Shown here: positions 1 to 8,091 of the stretch, piece after piece
How the letters are laid out: the number at the start of each line of letters is the position of its first letter
Position numbering within the stretch: the stretch's first letter is position 1
Assembly (NCBI RefSeq): GCF_030815415.1
Contig: NZ_JAUSWW010000001.1
Span: 2,666,001-2,730,000, forward strand
Source: Streptomyces canus
Lineage (GTDB): Bacteria > Actinomycetota > Actinomycetes > Streptomycetales > Streptomycetaceae
Length of the DNA stretch: 64,000 bases
Reading direction: 5' to 3'
Translations under genes and position numbers: made by a program
The notes under the pieces: generated by a model
Told to the model about the DNA's origin: nothing
The model's database searches: none
What the model saw: the letters and a program-made list of their open reading frames with translations, nothing else

Positions 1-1
1 G

Positions 2-1414
2 CGCCGCCCCATCGACACCCGGGAGTGGACGCGCTACGCCGAGCTCATCCCGCACCTGGAGACCGCGGGGGCCCTGGACAGCCCCGACCCGGTGGTGCGC
101 CAGCTCGTCCTGAACTGCATCGAGTACATGCGGGTCCGGGGCGAGAACCGGGCCGCCCTCAGACTGTGCGAGCAGGCCGTCACCCGCTGGCGGACCCGGC
201 TCGGTCCCGACGACCGGGACATGCTGATCCTGATCCACGACCACGCCAACATGCTGCGGCGCAGCGGCCGTTACCGGGAGGCGGAGGCCGTCGGACGCGC
301 CGTCCTGGACCAGCTCGCGGAGACCCGCGCCGACGACGACCCCGACCTGCTGCGCGCCAAGAACGGCCTCGGCGGCACCCTGGTGTCGCTGGGCCGCTAC
401 GACGAGGCGCACGACATGTTCAAGGAGTGCGTGCAGGCGTACACCAGCACCCTGGGCGCCGACGCTCCGCGCGCCCTCCAGGACCGCGGCAACCTCGCCG
501 TGGTCACCAGCCTGCTGGGCCGCTACAAGGAGTCCCTGCAGCTGCACCGTGACATCCTGCTGATCCGGGAGCGGCTGCTGACCCCGCGGCACCATCTCAC
601 CCTGCGCTCGGGCATGTTCTACGCCTGGATGCTGCGCCTTCTCGGCCGCTACGACGAGGCGACGTCACGCCAGGAGCTCAACGTCCGCGCCCACCGCAGC
701 ACGATGGACCGCTACACCCCCCAAACCCTGTACGCCGAGCACAACTTGGCGCTGTGCATGCGACGCAAGGGCGATCTGCTCGGCGCCGAGTCGCTGATGC
801 GCAGCGTGGTCGAGCGGTTCGTGCAGCGGCAGGGCCCGAACCACCCCGACTCCCTGCTGGTGCAGGCCGACTTCGCCACGTTCAACCGCGAACACGGCAA
901 CCTGGAGCAGGCCCGGGAGTCGGCGGCGAGCGTCGCCGAGCAGTACGCCAGACTCGTCGGCCCGCAGCACCCCTACGCGGTGGGCACAGCGGGCAATGTG
1001 GCGCTGGCCCTGTGGGAGTACGGGGAGCGCGACGAGGCGCTCCGGCTCGCGGAACGGGCGCTCACGGACATGCGTGCAGCGGTCGGTCCGTCCCATCCCT
1101 GGACCCTGGGCGCCGGACTCAACGCCGGGGGCGCCCGCAGCCTCGCCGGCGACGAGGAAGGCGCGGCCGAACTGACCCGCGCCGTCCTGGAGTCGGCGCG
1201 CACGACCCTGGGCGAGACCCACCCGCTGACCCTCTCCTGCAAGGCGGCCCTCGCCTCCGACCTGCGGATACTGCGACGCGGGCAGGAGGCGTCCAAGCTG
1301 GAGCACGAGGCGCTCCAGCAGCTCTCCGACACCCTGGGCGCCCAGCATCCCCACACCCTCTCGGTCCGCCGCCGGGAACGGCCCTACTGGGACTTCGAGC
1401 CGCTCCCGACCTGA
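2..1414 (+). CDS. C-terminal part of a TPR protein of the FxSxx-COOH-system (FxsT) type; 5' end outside window
   Basis: The reading frame is open from base 2, so the N-terminus lies off the window. What remains (about 470 residues) is a helical array of TPR-like repeats with recurring GRYxEA and HPxTL motifs and the end DFEPLPT. It aligns along its whole length with the C-terminal part of the TIR/NB-ARC/TPR protein at 8088-11417, which ends DFEPQPI; both share RxLVLNCIEYxR and HANMLRR near the start of the repeats. By that comparison the missing part probably carries an NB-ARC NTPase and an effector domain. It sits just upstream of a small peptide and a radical-SAM gene, the usual context of such TPR proteins. 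The TPR assignment is secure; the full architecture is inferred. Confidence 0.85.
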   Translation, partial: RRPIDTREWTRYAELIPHLETAGALDSPDPVVRQLVLNCIEYMRVRGENRAALRLCEQAVTRWRTRLGPDDRDMLILIHDHANMLRRSGRYREAEAVGRAVLDQLAETRADDDPDLLRAKNGLGGTLVSLGRYDEAHDMFKECVQAYTSTLGADAPRALQDRGNLAVVTSLLGRYKESLQLHRDILLIRERLLTPRHHLTLRSGMFYAWMLRLLGRYDEATSRQELNVRAHRSTMDRYTPQTLYAEHNLALCMRRKGDLLGAESLMRSVVERFVQRQGPNHPDSLLVQADFATFNREHGNLEQARESAASVAEQYARLVGPQHPYAVGTAGNVALALWEYGERDEALRLAERALTDMRAAVGPSHPWTLGAGLNAGGARSLAGDEEGAAELTRAVLESARTTLGETHPLTLSCKAALASDLRILRRGQEASKLEHEALQQLSDTLGAQHPHTLSVRRRERPYWDFEPLPT

Positions 1415-1467
1415 CGCATAGCCAGACCCCAGCGGCCGCTGCCAACTTGAGACCTGTACAACAGCCC

Positions 1468-1495
1468 GGCGCGGACATTTCCGGTCCGCCGCGCC
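1468..1495. terminator. GC-rich stem-loop between the TPR gene and the peptide gene
   Basis: GGCGCGGAC at 1468-1476 pairs with GTCCGCCGCGCC at 1484-1495 around a 7-base loop, with one small bulge. It lies 54 bases after the TPR stop codon and has no U-tract, as is common in actinomycetes. It may end the upstream transcript or act in the leader of the downstream peptide gene; the sequence does not decide between these. Confidence 0.4.
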
Positions 1496-1503
1496 ACTAG
1501 GCT
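1474..1503 (+). promoter_or_regulatory. Possible promoter of the peptide/radical-SAM operon
   Basis: TAGGCT at 1498-1503 resembles the housekeeping -10 of Streptomyces (TAGxxT). GACATT at 1474-1479 is a weak -35 match with 18 bases of spacing. The pair overlaps the stem-loop at 1468-1495 and lies about 55 bases upstream of the chosen peptide start. This rests on pattern only. Confidence 0.25.
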
Positions 1504-1556
1504 GGGCCGCGCCGTGTGTCAAGAGGCCGGTTCGGCCGTTTTGGAGAGGTTTGAGC

Positions 1557-1766
1557 GTGCGGGGTACAGAAGGGGACAGGCCTCCCTTGCGTGGAGTGCG
1601 GGAGCCGGGCGGCGCGCTGCCCGACCTCACCGATCTCGACCTGCTGGCGCTGTCCCGTGAGTCATCGCATCCGGTGCTCGCGGCGGTCGCCACGGGCCTG
1701 CTGCCCCGCAAGCTGCGCGGCGGCCCCGCGATGGCCTTCTACGAGGACGGTCCGTATCAACTGTGA
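1557..1766 (+). CDS. FxsA-like radical-SAM substrate peptide (69 aa) with an unusual C-terminus
   Basis: GTG at 1557 is preferred because GGAGAGG at 1543-1549 lies 7 bases upstream; an in-frame TTG at 1551 is too close to that site. The N-terminal half has an LPDLTDLDLLAL segment followed by SSHPVLAAV, resembling FxSxx-COOH peptides. The canonical FxSxx end is missing: the last nine residues are FYEDGPYQL. The stop overlaps the GTG of the SPASM radical-SAM gene, so the two are translationally coupled. The likely role is a ribosomally made precursor cross-linked by that enzyme. Aromatic residues F61, Y62 and Y67 are candidate cross-link positions, Y62-E-D64 being a YxD motif. Role and sites are inference. 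Confidence 0.65.
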   Translation: MRGTEGDRPPLRGVREPGGALPDLTDLDLLALSRESSHPVLAAVATGLLPRKLRGGPAMAFYEDGPYQL

Positions 1767-2965
1767 CCGCACGGTGGCCGCTTGAGACCCTGGACGTCGC
1801 CGGATTACGGCGGTCCGGCGTACGGGCCGTGCCCTTCCGGCAGTTCGTCCTGAAGGTCCACAGCCGCTGCAACCTGGCCTGCGGTTACTGCTACGTCTAC
1901 GAGGGCGCCGACAGCAGCTGGCGGGACCGTCCGGCGGCGGTGTCCGCCGGGGTGGTCCGGCGCACCGCGGCTCGGATCGCCGAACACGCCACGGCCCACG
2001 GGCTGTCCTCCTTACAGCTCAACCTGCATGGCGGAGAGCCCTTGCTGGCCGGGGTGGACACCCTGGTCGGCTATGTCACCGCCGTGCGGGAGGCCGTCGG
2101 CGCGGGCTGCCGGGTGGACGCCAGCGTGCAGACGAACGGCACGCTGCTCACCGAGGACCGGGTGCGCCGGCTGGCCGACGCCGGGATCGGCATCGGGGTG
2201 AGCGTGGACGGCGGCACCCCGTGGCTGAACCGGCACCGCGTCAACCACGCCGGGCGCTCGTCCTGGCCGGCGGTCTCGGCCGGGCTCGAGGTGCTGCGGC
2301 GGCATCCGCAGGCGTACGCCGGGATCCTGAGCGTGATCGACCCGGACTCCGACCCCGTCGAGGTGTACACGTCGCTCACCGCACTCGACCCGCCCTCCAT
2401 GGATCTGCTGCTGCCGCACGCCAACTGGGCGCATCCACCGGCCGCGAGAGGACCCCACCCCTACGCCGACTGGCTGATCCAGGTCTTCGACCTCTGGTTC
2501 GACTCCGCCGGACAAGCCGTCCCCATCCGGCTGTTCCGCGAGATCATCGGGCTGCTGCTCGGCCTGGACGGCGGGGCCGAGGCCGTGGGGAACTCCCCGA
2601 TGGTCGCCGTGGTCGTCGACACCGACGGGGCGATCGAGCAGGTGGACTCGCTCAAGACGGCCTACGAGGGGGCGCCCGCCACCGGACGTGACGTCTTCCG
2701 GCACTCCTTCGACGACGTCCTGGACCATCCCGGCGTCGTCGCACGGCAGTTGGGCCGCCGCGCGCTGGCCCCCGAGTGCCTGGTCTGTCCGCTGGCGGCC
2801 GTGTGCGGCGGGGGCAACTACGCCCACCGCTACCGCGCCGACGAGGGCTTTCTCAACCCCTCGGTGTACTGCGCCGACCTGGACCGGCTGATCCGGCACA
2901 TCGCCGACCGGGTACGCCGTGCCGCCGACCTCGGGACGCCCTCGGAGACGATCGACAACCGCTGA
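1763..2965 (+). CDS. fxsB: FxsB-type radical SAM/SPASM peptide maturase
   Basis: A 400-residue protein. The [4Fe-4S] radical-SAM motif C36-x3-C40-x2-C43 is followed by Tyr, as in SPASM enzymes. The strand LHGGEP and the QTNGTLL and GVSVDG segments of the radical-SAM barrel follow. The C-terminal auxiliary-cluster region has C339, C342, C348 and C370 in the arrangement ECLVCPLAAVCGGG. Enzymes of this family install three-residue cyclophane cross-links in a peptide encoded immediately upstream, which fits the gene at 1557-1766. The GTG start overlaps that gene's stop. Two TTA leucine codons (codon 15 at 1805-1807, codon 84 at 2012-2014) suggest bldA-dependent translation. The family is clear; the exact bond formed cannot be read from sequence. 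Confidence 0.85.
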   Translation: MTARWPLETLDVAGLRRSGVRAVPFRQFVLKVHSRCNLACGYCYVYEGADSSWRDRPAAVSAGVVRRTAARIAEHATAHGLSSLQLNLHGGEPLLAGVDTLVGYVTAVREAVGAGCRVDASVQTNGTLLTEDRVRRLADAGIGIGVSVDGGTPWLNRHRVNHAGRSSWPAVSAGLEVLRRHPQAYAGILSVIDPDSDPVEVYTSLTALDPPSMDLLLPHANWAHPPAARGPHPYADWLIQVFDLWFDSAGQAVPIRLFREIIGLLLGLDGGAEAVGNSPMVAVVVDTDGAIEQVDSLKTAYEGAPATGRDVFRHSFDDVLDHPGVVARQLGRRALAPECLVCPLAAVCGGGNYAHRYRADEGFLNPSVYCADLDRLIRHIADRVRRAADLGTPSETIDNR

Positions 2966-3041
2966 GCACCAGGCTGTTGAGCGAGCCGGGAACGGGGAAG
3001 GAAAGCACAGGGATCCGGCTCGCAGGACGGGGGAGTGCTGC

Positions 3042-3404
3042 ATGACGATCGTGACAGGGGTGGCGGCGGACGGCCGGGACGGACCGGTGTACGTCGAGGT
3101 GGACGGTGTTCCGGCCGCGGGCGGCGTCGACGACGTGTACCGGGGGATCGACACGCGGGGCCCCGCCGACCGGGTGCTGGAGGTGGCGCGTGACGTCTAC
3201 GCCGACGGTCTCGACCTGGCCCGGCGGTGCGCGCGGCAGGCGGCGGAACAGCTGCACGACCTCGGTGAGGGGCTCAAGCCCGACGAGGTGGAACTCCAGC
3301 TGTCGATCAAGCTGGACGCCGAACTCGGCGCGGTGCTGGTGAAGTCCGGGGCGGAGGCACAGCTTCAGGTCACGTTCCGCTGGAACACGGGCGGCGCCTC
3401 GTGA
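3042..3404 (+). CDS. Trypco1 / CU044_2847-like accessory protein
   Basis: A 120-residue protein starting at the ATG behind a GGGGGAG ribosome site; longer in-frame starts lie in non-coding-like sequence. It resembles the small trypsin-co-occurring (Trypco1) proteins: an N-terminal strand pair (VYVEVDG), a central helix with DLGEGLKPDEVELQLSIKL, and a C-terminal GAEAQLQVTFRW segment. These proteins are encoded beside peptidase effectors and NTPase switches in bacterial conflict operons and may bind or regulate the peptidase. Here the stop overlaps the start of the AAA+ ATPase, and a CHAT peptidase follows three genes later. Its biochemical role is unknown. Confidence 0.7.
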   Translation: MTIVTGVAADGRDGPVYVEVDGVPAAGGVDDVYRGIDTRGPADRVLEVARDVYADGLDLARRCARQAAEQLHDLGEGLKPDEVELQLSIKLDAELGAVLVKSGAEAQLQVTFRWNTGGAS

Positions 3405-4342
3405 CCGGTGGGACCGCCGGCTCCGGGATCCACATCCTGCCGTACAGCTATGTGGTCGGACAGGCCGAGCTGAAGCTCGCGCTCGAACTGAACTACATCG
3501 CGCCGCGGATCGGGGGCGTCCTCGTCAGCGGGCAGCGCGGGACCGCCAAGTCCACGGTGGTGCGGGCGTTCTCGCTGCTGACCCGGGGAGAGCTGCCGGT
3601 CACCCTGCCGATCAACGCCACGGACGACCGGGTGCTGGGCGGCTGGGAGCTCGACGCGCTGATGCAGGGGGTGGCGCGGACCCAGCCGGGGCTGCTCGAG
3701 GAGGCCGGCGAGAAGGGGATGCTGTACATCGACGAGGTCAACCTGCTGGACGACCACATCGTCAACATCATCCTCGACGTCGTCTCCACCGGGGTGCTGT
3801 CGGTGCAGCGGGAGGCCATCGACACCGTGCGCAGCGTCAGCTTCGGTCTGGTCGGGACGATGAACCCCGAGGAGGGCGGTCTGCGGCCCCAGTTGCTCGA
3901 CCGCTTCGGGCTGATGGTCGCCGTGTCCGAGCTGGACCAGGAGGCGCGGCGGGCGATGGTGCTGGCCGTGCTGCGCTTCGACGACGAGGCCGGGACGGAG
4001 TCCTCCTGGCTGGCGGACGGGATCGCCTCCGACGAGGCGCTGCGCGAGCGGCTGGACGCGGCGCGGGCGGCCGTGCAGGACGTACGGCTGAGCGAGGACA
4101 TCGCCAAGCTCTGCGCCGACGTCGCCACGCAGTTGCGGGCGGTGGGGCACCGCGGGGAGGTGGTCACCGCCTGGGCCGCCCGGGCGCTGGCGGCCTTCGA
4201 GGGCACGGACGAGGTCACCCCCCACCACGTACGCAAGGTGGCCCCCCTCTCCCTCCGCCACCGCCGCCCCGAAGCGGCCCACGGCGGCCCCGTCGATTGG
4301 ACACCGGAGGAGTCGGACCTGCTCGACGGGTTGCTGGGATGA
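3401..4342 (+). CDS. MoxR/ChlI-like AAA+ ATPase
   Basis: A 313-residue AAA+ protein of the Mg-chelatase I/MoxR clade. Walker A is GQRGTAKST (residues 44-52) and Walker B is MLYIDEVN with D111-E112. An internal GTMNPEEGGLRPQLLDRFG gives sensor 1 and the arginine region typical of chelatase I. The GTG start overlaps the preceding stop. It is followed by a vWA-containing partner, so the two probably form a ChlI-ChlD-like or MoxR-vWA remodelling pair. No cobalamin or chlorophyll genes are nearby, and the surrounding Trypco1, CHAT and TIR/NB-ARC genes favour a role in a conflict-type NTP-dependent switch over metal chelation. Confidence 0.85.
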   Translation: MTGGTAGSGIHILPYSYVVGQAELKLALELNYIAPRIGGVLVSGQRGTAKSTVVRAFSLLTRGELPVTLPINATDDRVLGGWELDALMQGVARTQPGLLEEAGEKGMLYIDEVNLLDDHIVNIILDVVSTGVLSVQREAIDTVRSVSFGLVGTMNPEEGGLRPQLLDRFGLMVAVSELDQEARRAMVLAVLRFDDEAGTESSWLADGIASDEALRERLDAARAAVQDVRLSEDIAKLCADVATQLRAVGHRGEVVTAWAARALAAFEGTDEVTPHHVRKVAPLSLRHRRPEAAHGGPVDWTPEESDLLDGLLG

Positions 4343-4526
4343 CGACGGGACGGGGGCGGACGACCGACCCGCGTCTTTTGCGGACACCGGTGCACTCCGG
4401 GCCCGGGCCGGTGATGCCGGCGTGCGGGCCCCGCACGCGGACAGCGACATCCTCCGCACCCGAGCGCGGTGCCGCGATGCCGGGCGCCGGGTGCCGGCAG
4501 GCGGCCGGCCGGGGTGGGGGGCCGCG

Positions 4527-6800
4527 ATGACGGCGGAGAGGAACGGGCGGGTGGCCGGGCCGCGGCAGCGGCTGTTGCAGGTGCTGGCGTGTTCCGCGTT
4601 GGGGCCCGGGCTGGACGGGGTGCTGCTGTTCGATCTGGAGCCGGAGATGGTGGCGCCGGTGACGGACGCGTTCGCCCGGGTTCTCGGGCTGCGGAACGGG
4701 CGGCCGGTGCGGCGGGCGATGCTCGGCTCGGTCACCGGGGACGACGAGCTGTGGCTGCGGCCCACGCTGCGGCACGAGGGCGCCGGGATGAACTTCTCGC
4801 TCGCCCCGGGCCCGCTGGTCGACACCGACCCGGAGGCGTCGACGCTGGTCGTGGTCCCCGATCTGGTCCGGCTGAGCCTGCCCGGCATGAGGGCCGCGGT
4901 GCAGCTCCTGGGTGCCGACGTCGCCGCGGTCGAGCGCTCCGGCTTCCGCGCCCGCTGGCGCCCCCGGGCCCGCTGGCTGGCCGCGTGCCGTGAGTCGGAA
5001 GTGGGTCGCCTCTCCCCCCATCTCCTGGACCGCTTCCCGATCCGCCTCAACGCGGCGGGACTGGAACCGGACCGACTGCTCGACGTACTGGACCGGCCGC
5101 GGCACAGCCGTGGACCGAGCGGCTTGACCACGCCACACCTCGACGCCCGCCGCAGTGAGCCTCCCGGCCCCGGCGAGGCCGACGCCCTCTCCGGGGCCGG
5201 CCACGGGGTACAGGCCACGTCCGACGGACCCGAACGCGCCGGACTCCCCCCGCGTCTCACCCCGGCCCCCGCGCCGAGCCTCGGACGACGAGATCCGAGC
5301 GACGCCTCCCCGCTCGGCCCCGGCACCCTGAAGCCCCTCGAGCCTGGCCCGCCCGACACCCCGCACTCCCCTTCCGGGCGCGGCGAACGGGACGCCCTCG
5401 ACGCCCAGGAGCCCACCCCGAGCCCCGGCACCCCGTCCTCTCACCTCGCCCCCGATGACCCCGGCCCTCTCGAGAGTCCTCATCGCGGCCTCGTTCTCGG
5501 TGAGCTTCCCGAAGCCTGGCGGGGTGTGCTGGCGGCGGGGCGGCGGGTGGGGTGTGCGATGGACGAGGAGGCCGCCGCTCGGGTCGTGGCGTTGTTCGAC
5601 GGGGACCGGGGCAGCCGACGGGCCCTGGGGCTCGCGCGGCTGGCGCGGGCGTTGGCCGTGTTCGGGGGTGACGACAGCTGTGGGACCGAGCGGGTCGACG
5701 AGGCCGCCCGGCTGATCGGCGTCGCCGCGCGACCCCCCGTGCCGCCCGGCTCCGGGCTGCCCGCCGACCGCGGTCCCGTCACCCACGACGCCGACGGCGA
5801 GCGGCGGCCCGTACCCGAGCCCGCGAAGCCGGACCCGGTCGCCGACGACGGTCCCGCGGACCGCGTACCCGGCGCCGCCGTCGCCGTGCCCGCCGGACCC
5901 GCCGAGGCCCTGGACACCTTCGCCGCCGATACCGGAGACGGCGTCGGCTCCCCCTTCCCCGAGGACGACGCCCGGTTCCTGCGGGAGTTCGCCCCGCTGC
6001 GGATCCCCTGGCAGCGGCGCCCGGAGCCCAGTTCGGCGCGCGGTCCCGTGATCGGCGTCCGGTCGGCCACCACTCTGCGCGACCTCGCCTTCGTCGCCAC
6101 TGCCATCGAGGCCGCCAAGCACCAGAACCTCCCCGGCCGCCGCGCCCTGCGCACGGACGGCGACGGCCGTCTCGTGGTGCTGCCCGGCGACTTCCGCAGC
6201 TACGCCCGGCTCCCCGTCGCGGAACGCATGCTGGTGCTGCTGCTCGACCACACCTGCCGCCGCGGCTGGGACTGGCAGCCCGCCCTCGCCCCGTACCTGC
6301 AATGGGCGTACACCGGACGGGCCTCCATCTGCGTGGTCGAGGTCGGCAACCGGGACGCGGCACACGAGCTGAAGGCCGACCACTTCGTGGCCCGCAGCGT
6401 CCTCGACCCCCGCGTCGGTCGCGCCCTGCACCGCCCCGCCGGGCGCAGCAGTCCTCTCGCCCACGGCCTGGCGATGACCGACCAGTTGCTGCGCCGCGCG
6501 TTCCAGCAGCGCTCCAACCTCGTCGAGGCGTGGCTGGTGGTCGTCTCCGACGGTCGTGGCAACGTTCCGCTCGACACCGGGACGGGCGACCGGCTGCCCG
6601 GCCCGGTGCGCCGTACCGGCATCGAGGACGCGCTCTCGGCGGCCGGCCGGATCGGCGCGATGGGGCGGATGCGGCTGCACTCCGTGGTCGTGGACGCCGC
6701 CCGCCAGCCGTACCCGGACCTGACGTTCCAGCTGGCCGACGCGCTCGGCGGAGTGACCGTCGCCGGACGCACCGCACGGGGGGTGACCGGTGTCCGCTGA
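4527..6800 (+). CDS. Chelatase-D-like vWA protein, partner of the upstream ATPase
   Basis: ATG at 4527 follows a G-rich ribosome site; an in-frame GTG at 4422 would add 35 poorly coding-like residues. The N-terminal ~190 residues look like a degenerate AAA+ domain (FDLEPEMV, LDRFPIRL). Residues ~190-320 are a disordered Pro/Gly-rich linker. The C-terminal ~260 residues form a vWA-like domain with VVVSDGRGNVPL, as in the BchD/ChlD integrin-type domain. The first MIDAS motif (DxSxS) is not recognisable where expected (ICVVEVGNRDAA), so metal binding may be lost. The 184-base gap after the ATPase holds only the alternative start. The paired role with the ATPase is inferred from order and family. 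Confidence 0.7.
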   Translation: MTAERNGRVAGPRQRLLQVLACSALGPGLDGVLLFDLEPEMVAPVTDAFARVLGLRNGRPVRRAMLGSVTGDDELWLRPTLRHEGAGMNFSLAPGPLVDTDPEASTLVVVPDLVRLSLPGMRAAVQLLGADVAAVERSGFRARWRPRARWLAACRESEVGRLSPHLLDRFPIRLNAAGLEPDRLLDVLDRPRHSRGPSGLTTPHLDARRSEPPGPGEADALSGAGHGVQATSDGPERAGLPPRLTPAPAPSLGRRDPSDASPLGPGTLKPLEPGPPDTPHSPSGRGERDALDAQEPTPSPGTPSSHLAPDDPGPLESPHRGLVLGELPEAWRGVLAAGRRVGCAMDEEAAARVVALFDGDRGSRRALGLARLARALAVFGGDDSCGTERVDEAARLIGVAARPPVPPGSGLPADRGPVTHDADGERRPVPEPAKPDPVADDGPADRVPGAAVAVPAGPAEALDTFAADTGDGVGSPFPEDDARFLREFAPLRIPWQRRPEPSSARGPVIGVRSATTLRDLAFVATAIEAAKHQNLPGRRALRTDGDGRLVVLPGDFRSYARLPVAERMLVLLLDHTCRRGWDWQPALAPYLQWAYTGRASICVVEVGNRDAAHELKADHFVARSVLDPRVGRALHRPAGRSSPLAHGLAMTDQLLRRAFQQRSNLVEAWLVVVSDGRGNVPLDTGTGDRLPGPVRRTGIEDALSAAGRIGAMGRMRLHSVVVDAARQPYPDLTFQLADALGGVTVAGRTARGVTGVR

Positions 6801-8091
6801 ACCGTCCGGCCCCCGCGGTCTCGGCGGGGCGATCCCGCTGGGGCCCGGCATGCCCGCCCGGCCGCCGGCGCCCGAGCCGCTGGCCGCGCCGCGCCCCGCC
6901 GCCGTACCGGAGCATGTGGCCGAGCCCTCCGAAGCCGTACGGCTGCCCGCCGCACCCGTCGATCCGGACGCCCGGCTGCCCGCCGGGTTCGCGAAGCTCT
7001 CGGTCCAGCGGGCCTACGGTGAGCCGGGGCAGGACGCGTTCTGGCTGACCGGGCACAGCGGTGAGCTGGAGAGCCGCCTCGACTCCGAGTACACCCGGCT
7101 GCGCCCTGACGACCTGGTGCTGCACAACCTGCGGCCGGGCAGCTCAATGCCGCCGAGCGAGATCCTCCTGGGGCTGGCCGAATGGTCCCGGGGTCAGGAA
7201 CCCCTGGTCCGCTGGATCAATGTGCTGCGGGCCCGGCACGGTGCCGAACTGCAGCTGGTGGTCTGGGACGACACGGACTACGACATCCCCTGGGAGCTGC
7301 TGCATCTGACCGGTGACCAGGAACACGGGCTGGTCTCCGGGATCCTGGGCGCCCTGGTGACGGTGGTGCGCTGGACCACCGTCCGCGAGGCCGGAACCAC
7401 CCCCTTCGGGACCCCGGCGTCCTGCTCGGGCCATGTCCTGGGCTACTACGCCGAGCAGATGAGACGGGACGTCGAGGTGTTCGAGGAGTACGTGCACCGC
7501 GCGCACATCGGCACCCCCAGGACCTTCCTCACCGAACTCACCCGGCCCGACCTCGGCGCCGGCCTCGTGTACATGGGGTGCCACGCCGAGTACGGCGCCC
7601 GTGCCCACGAGGTCAGGATCGCCTCCGTCAGCTGGAGCGACCTCAACCGGCAGGCCATGCCCGCGCTCCGGGACGGGTCCACCCTGGTCTGCCTCAACGC
7701 CTGTGAGTCCGGGCGCCTGTTCGACAACCGTGGGCGTGGGGAGAACGCCCTGCGGGGCTTCGCCGAGCTGTTCCTGCGCAAGGGGGCCGGCGGCTGTATC
7801 GCCACGTCCGGGAAGGTCGGCGACGACATCGCCCATCTGCTGATCAAGGAGCTGGTGGGCCGGGTGTGCGCCGACCCGGACCTGCCCGTCGCCCGTGCCC
7901 TGCGCGAGTTCCGGGCCAGTGCCGTGGCCCGATTACCCGACCCGCTGTCGTGGCTCGACGTCGGCAGCCGCGCCTACACCGAGCGGCAGCAGGAGATCCT
8001 GCTGGTTCTCTACAGCTTCATGTTCCTCTACTTCGGACATCCGCTCACCACCCTCCGGCTGCGGGTGCGCGCCCAGGAGGTGAGGGCATGA
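6790..8091 (+). CDS. CHAT-domain caspase-like peptidase
   Basis: A 433-residue protein whose GTG start overlaps the vWA gene by 11 bases. A Pro/Ala-rich N-terminus (~65 residues) is followed by a domain ending in the CHAT fold. The predicted catalytic His is H265 in YMGCHAEYG and the catalytic Cys is C305 in CLNACESG. Both dyad residues are present, so an active cysteine endopeptidase is expected. CHAT proteases in NTPase/TPR operons act as effectors released by an upstream sensor. The stop overlaps the ATG of the TIR/NB-ARC/TPR gene, which is the likely sensor. A TTA leucine codon lies at codon 382 (7933-7935). The substrate is unknown. Confidence 0.8.
   Translation: MSAEPSGPRGLGGAIPLGPGMPARPPAPEPLAAPRPAAVPEHVAEPSEAVRLPAAPVDPDARLPAGFAKLSVQRAYGEPGQDAFWLTGHSGELESRLDSEYTRLRPDDLVLHNLRPGSSMPPSEILLGLAEWSRGQEPLVRWINVLRARHGAELQLVVWDDTDYDIPWELLHLTGDQEHGLVSGILGALVTVVRWTTVREAGTTPFGTPASCSGHVLGYYAEQMRRDVEVFEEYVHRAHIGTPRTFLTELTRPDLGAGLVYMGCHAEYGARAHEVRIASVSWSDLNRQAMPALRDGSTLVCLNACESGRLFDNRGRGENALRGFAELFLRKGAGGCIATSGKVGDDIAHLLIKELVGRVCADPDLPVARALREFRASAVARLPDPLSWLDVGSRAYTERQQEILLVLYSFMFLYFGHPLTTLRLRVRAQEVRA

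Noticed and set aside
4297..4530. Short plus-strand frame between the AAA+ ATPase and vWA genes
   Set aside because: It overlaps the ATPase end, has no ribosome site and encodes low-complexity sequence; it is more likely untranslated spacer.
3401..6800. Magnesium or cobalt chelatase (bacteriochlorophyll or cobalamin synthesis)
   Set aside because: No H subunit or pathway gene is present, the vWA MIDAS is degenerate, and the neighbours are conflict-type genes.
3365..6851. Very long minus-strand reading frames opposite the ATPase and vWA genes
   Set aside because: Their sequences are low-complexity Arg/Pro/Ser-rich, lack recognisable motifs and mirror strongly coded plus-strand genes; they are antisense shadows of high-GC coding DNA.
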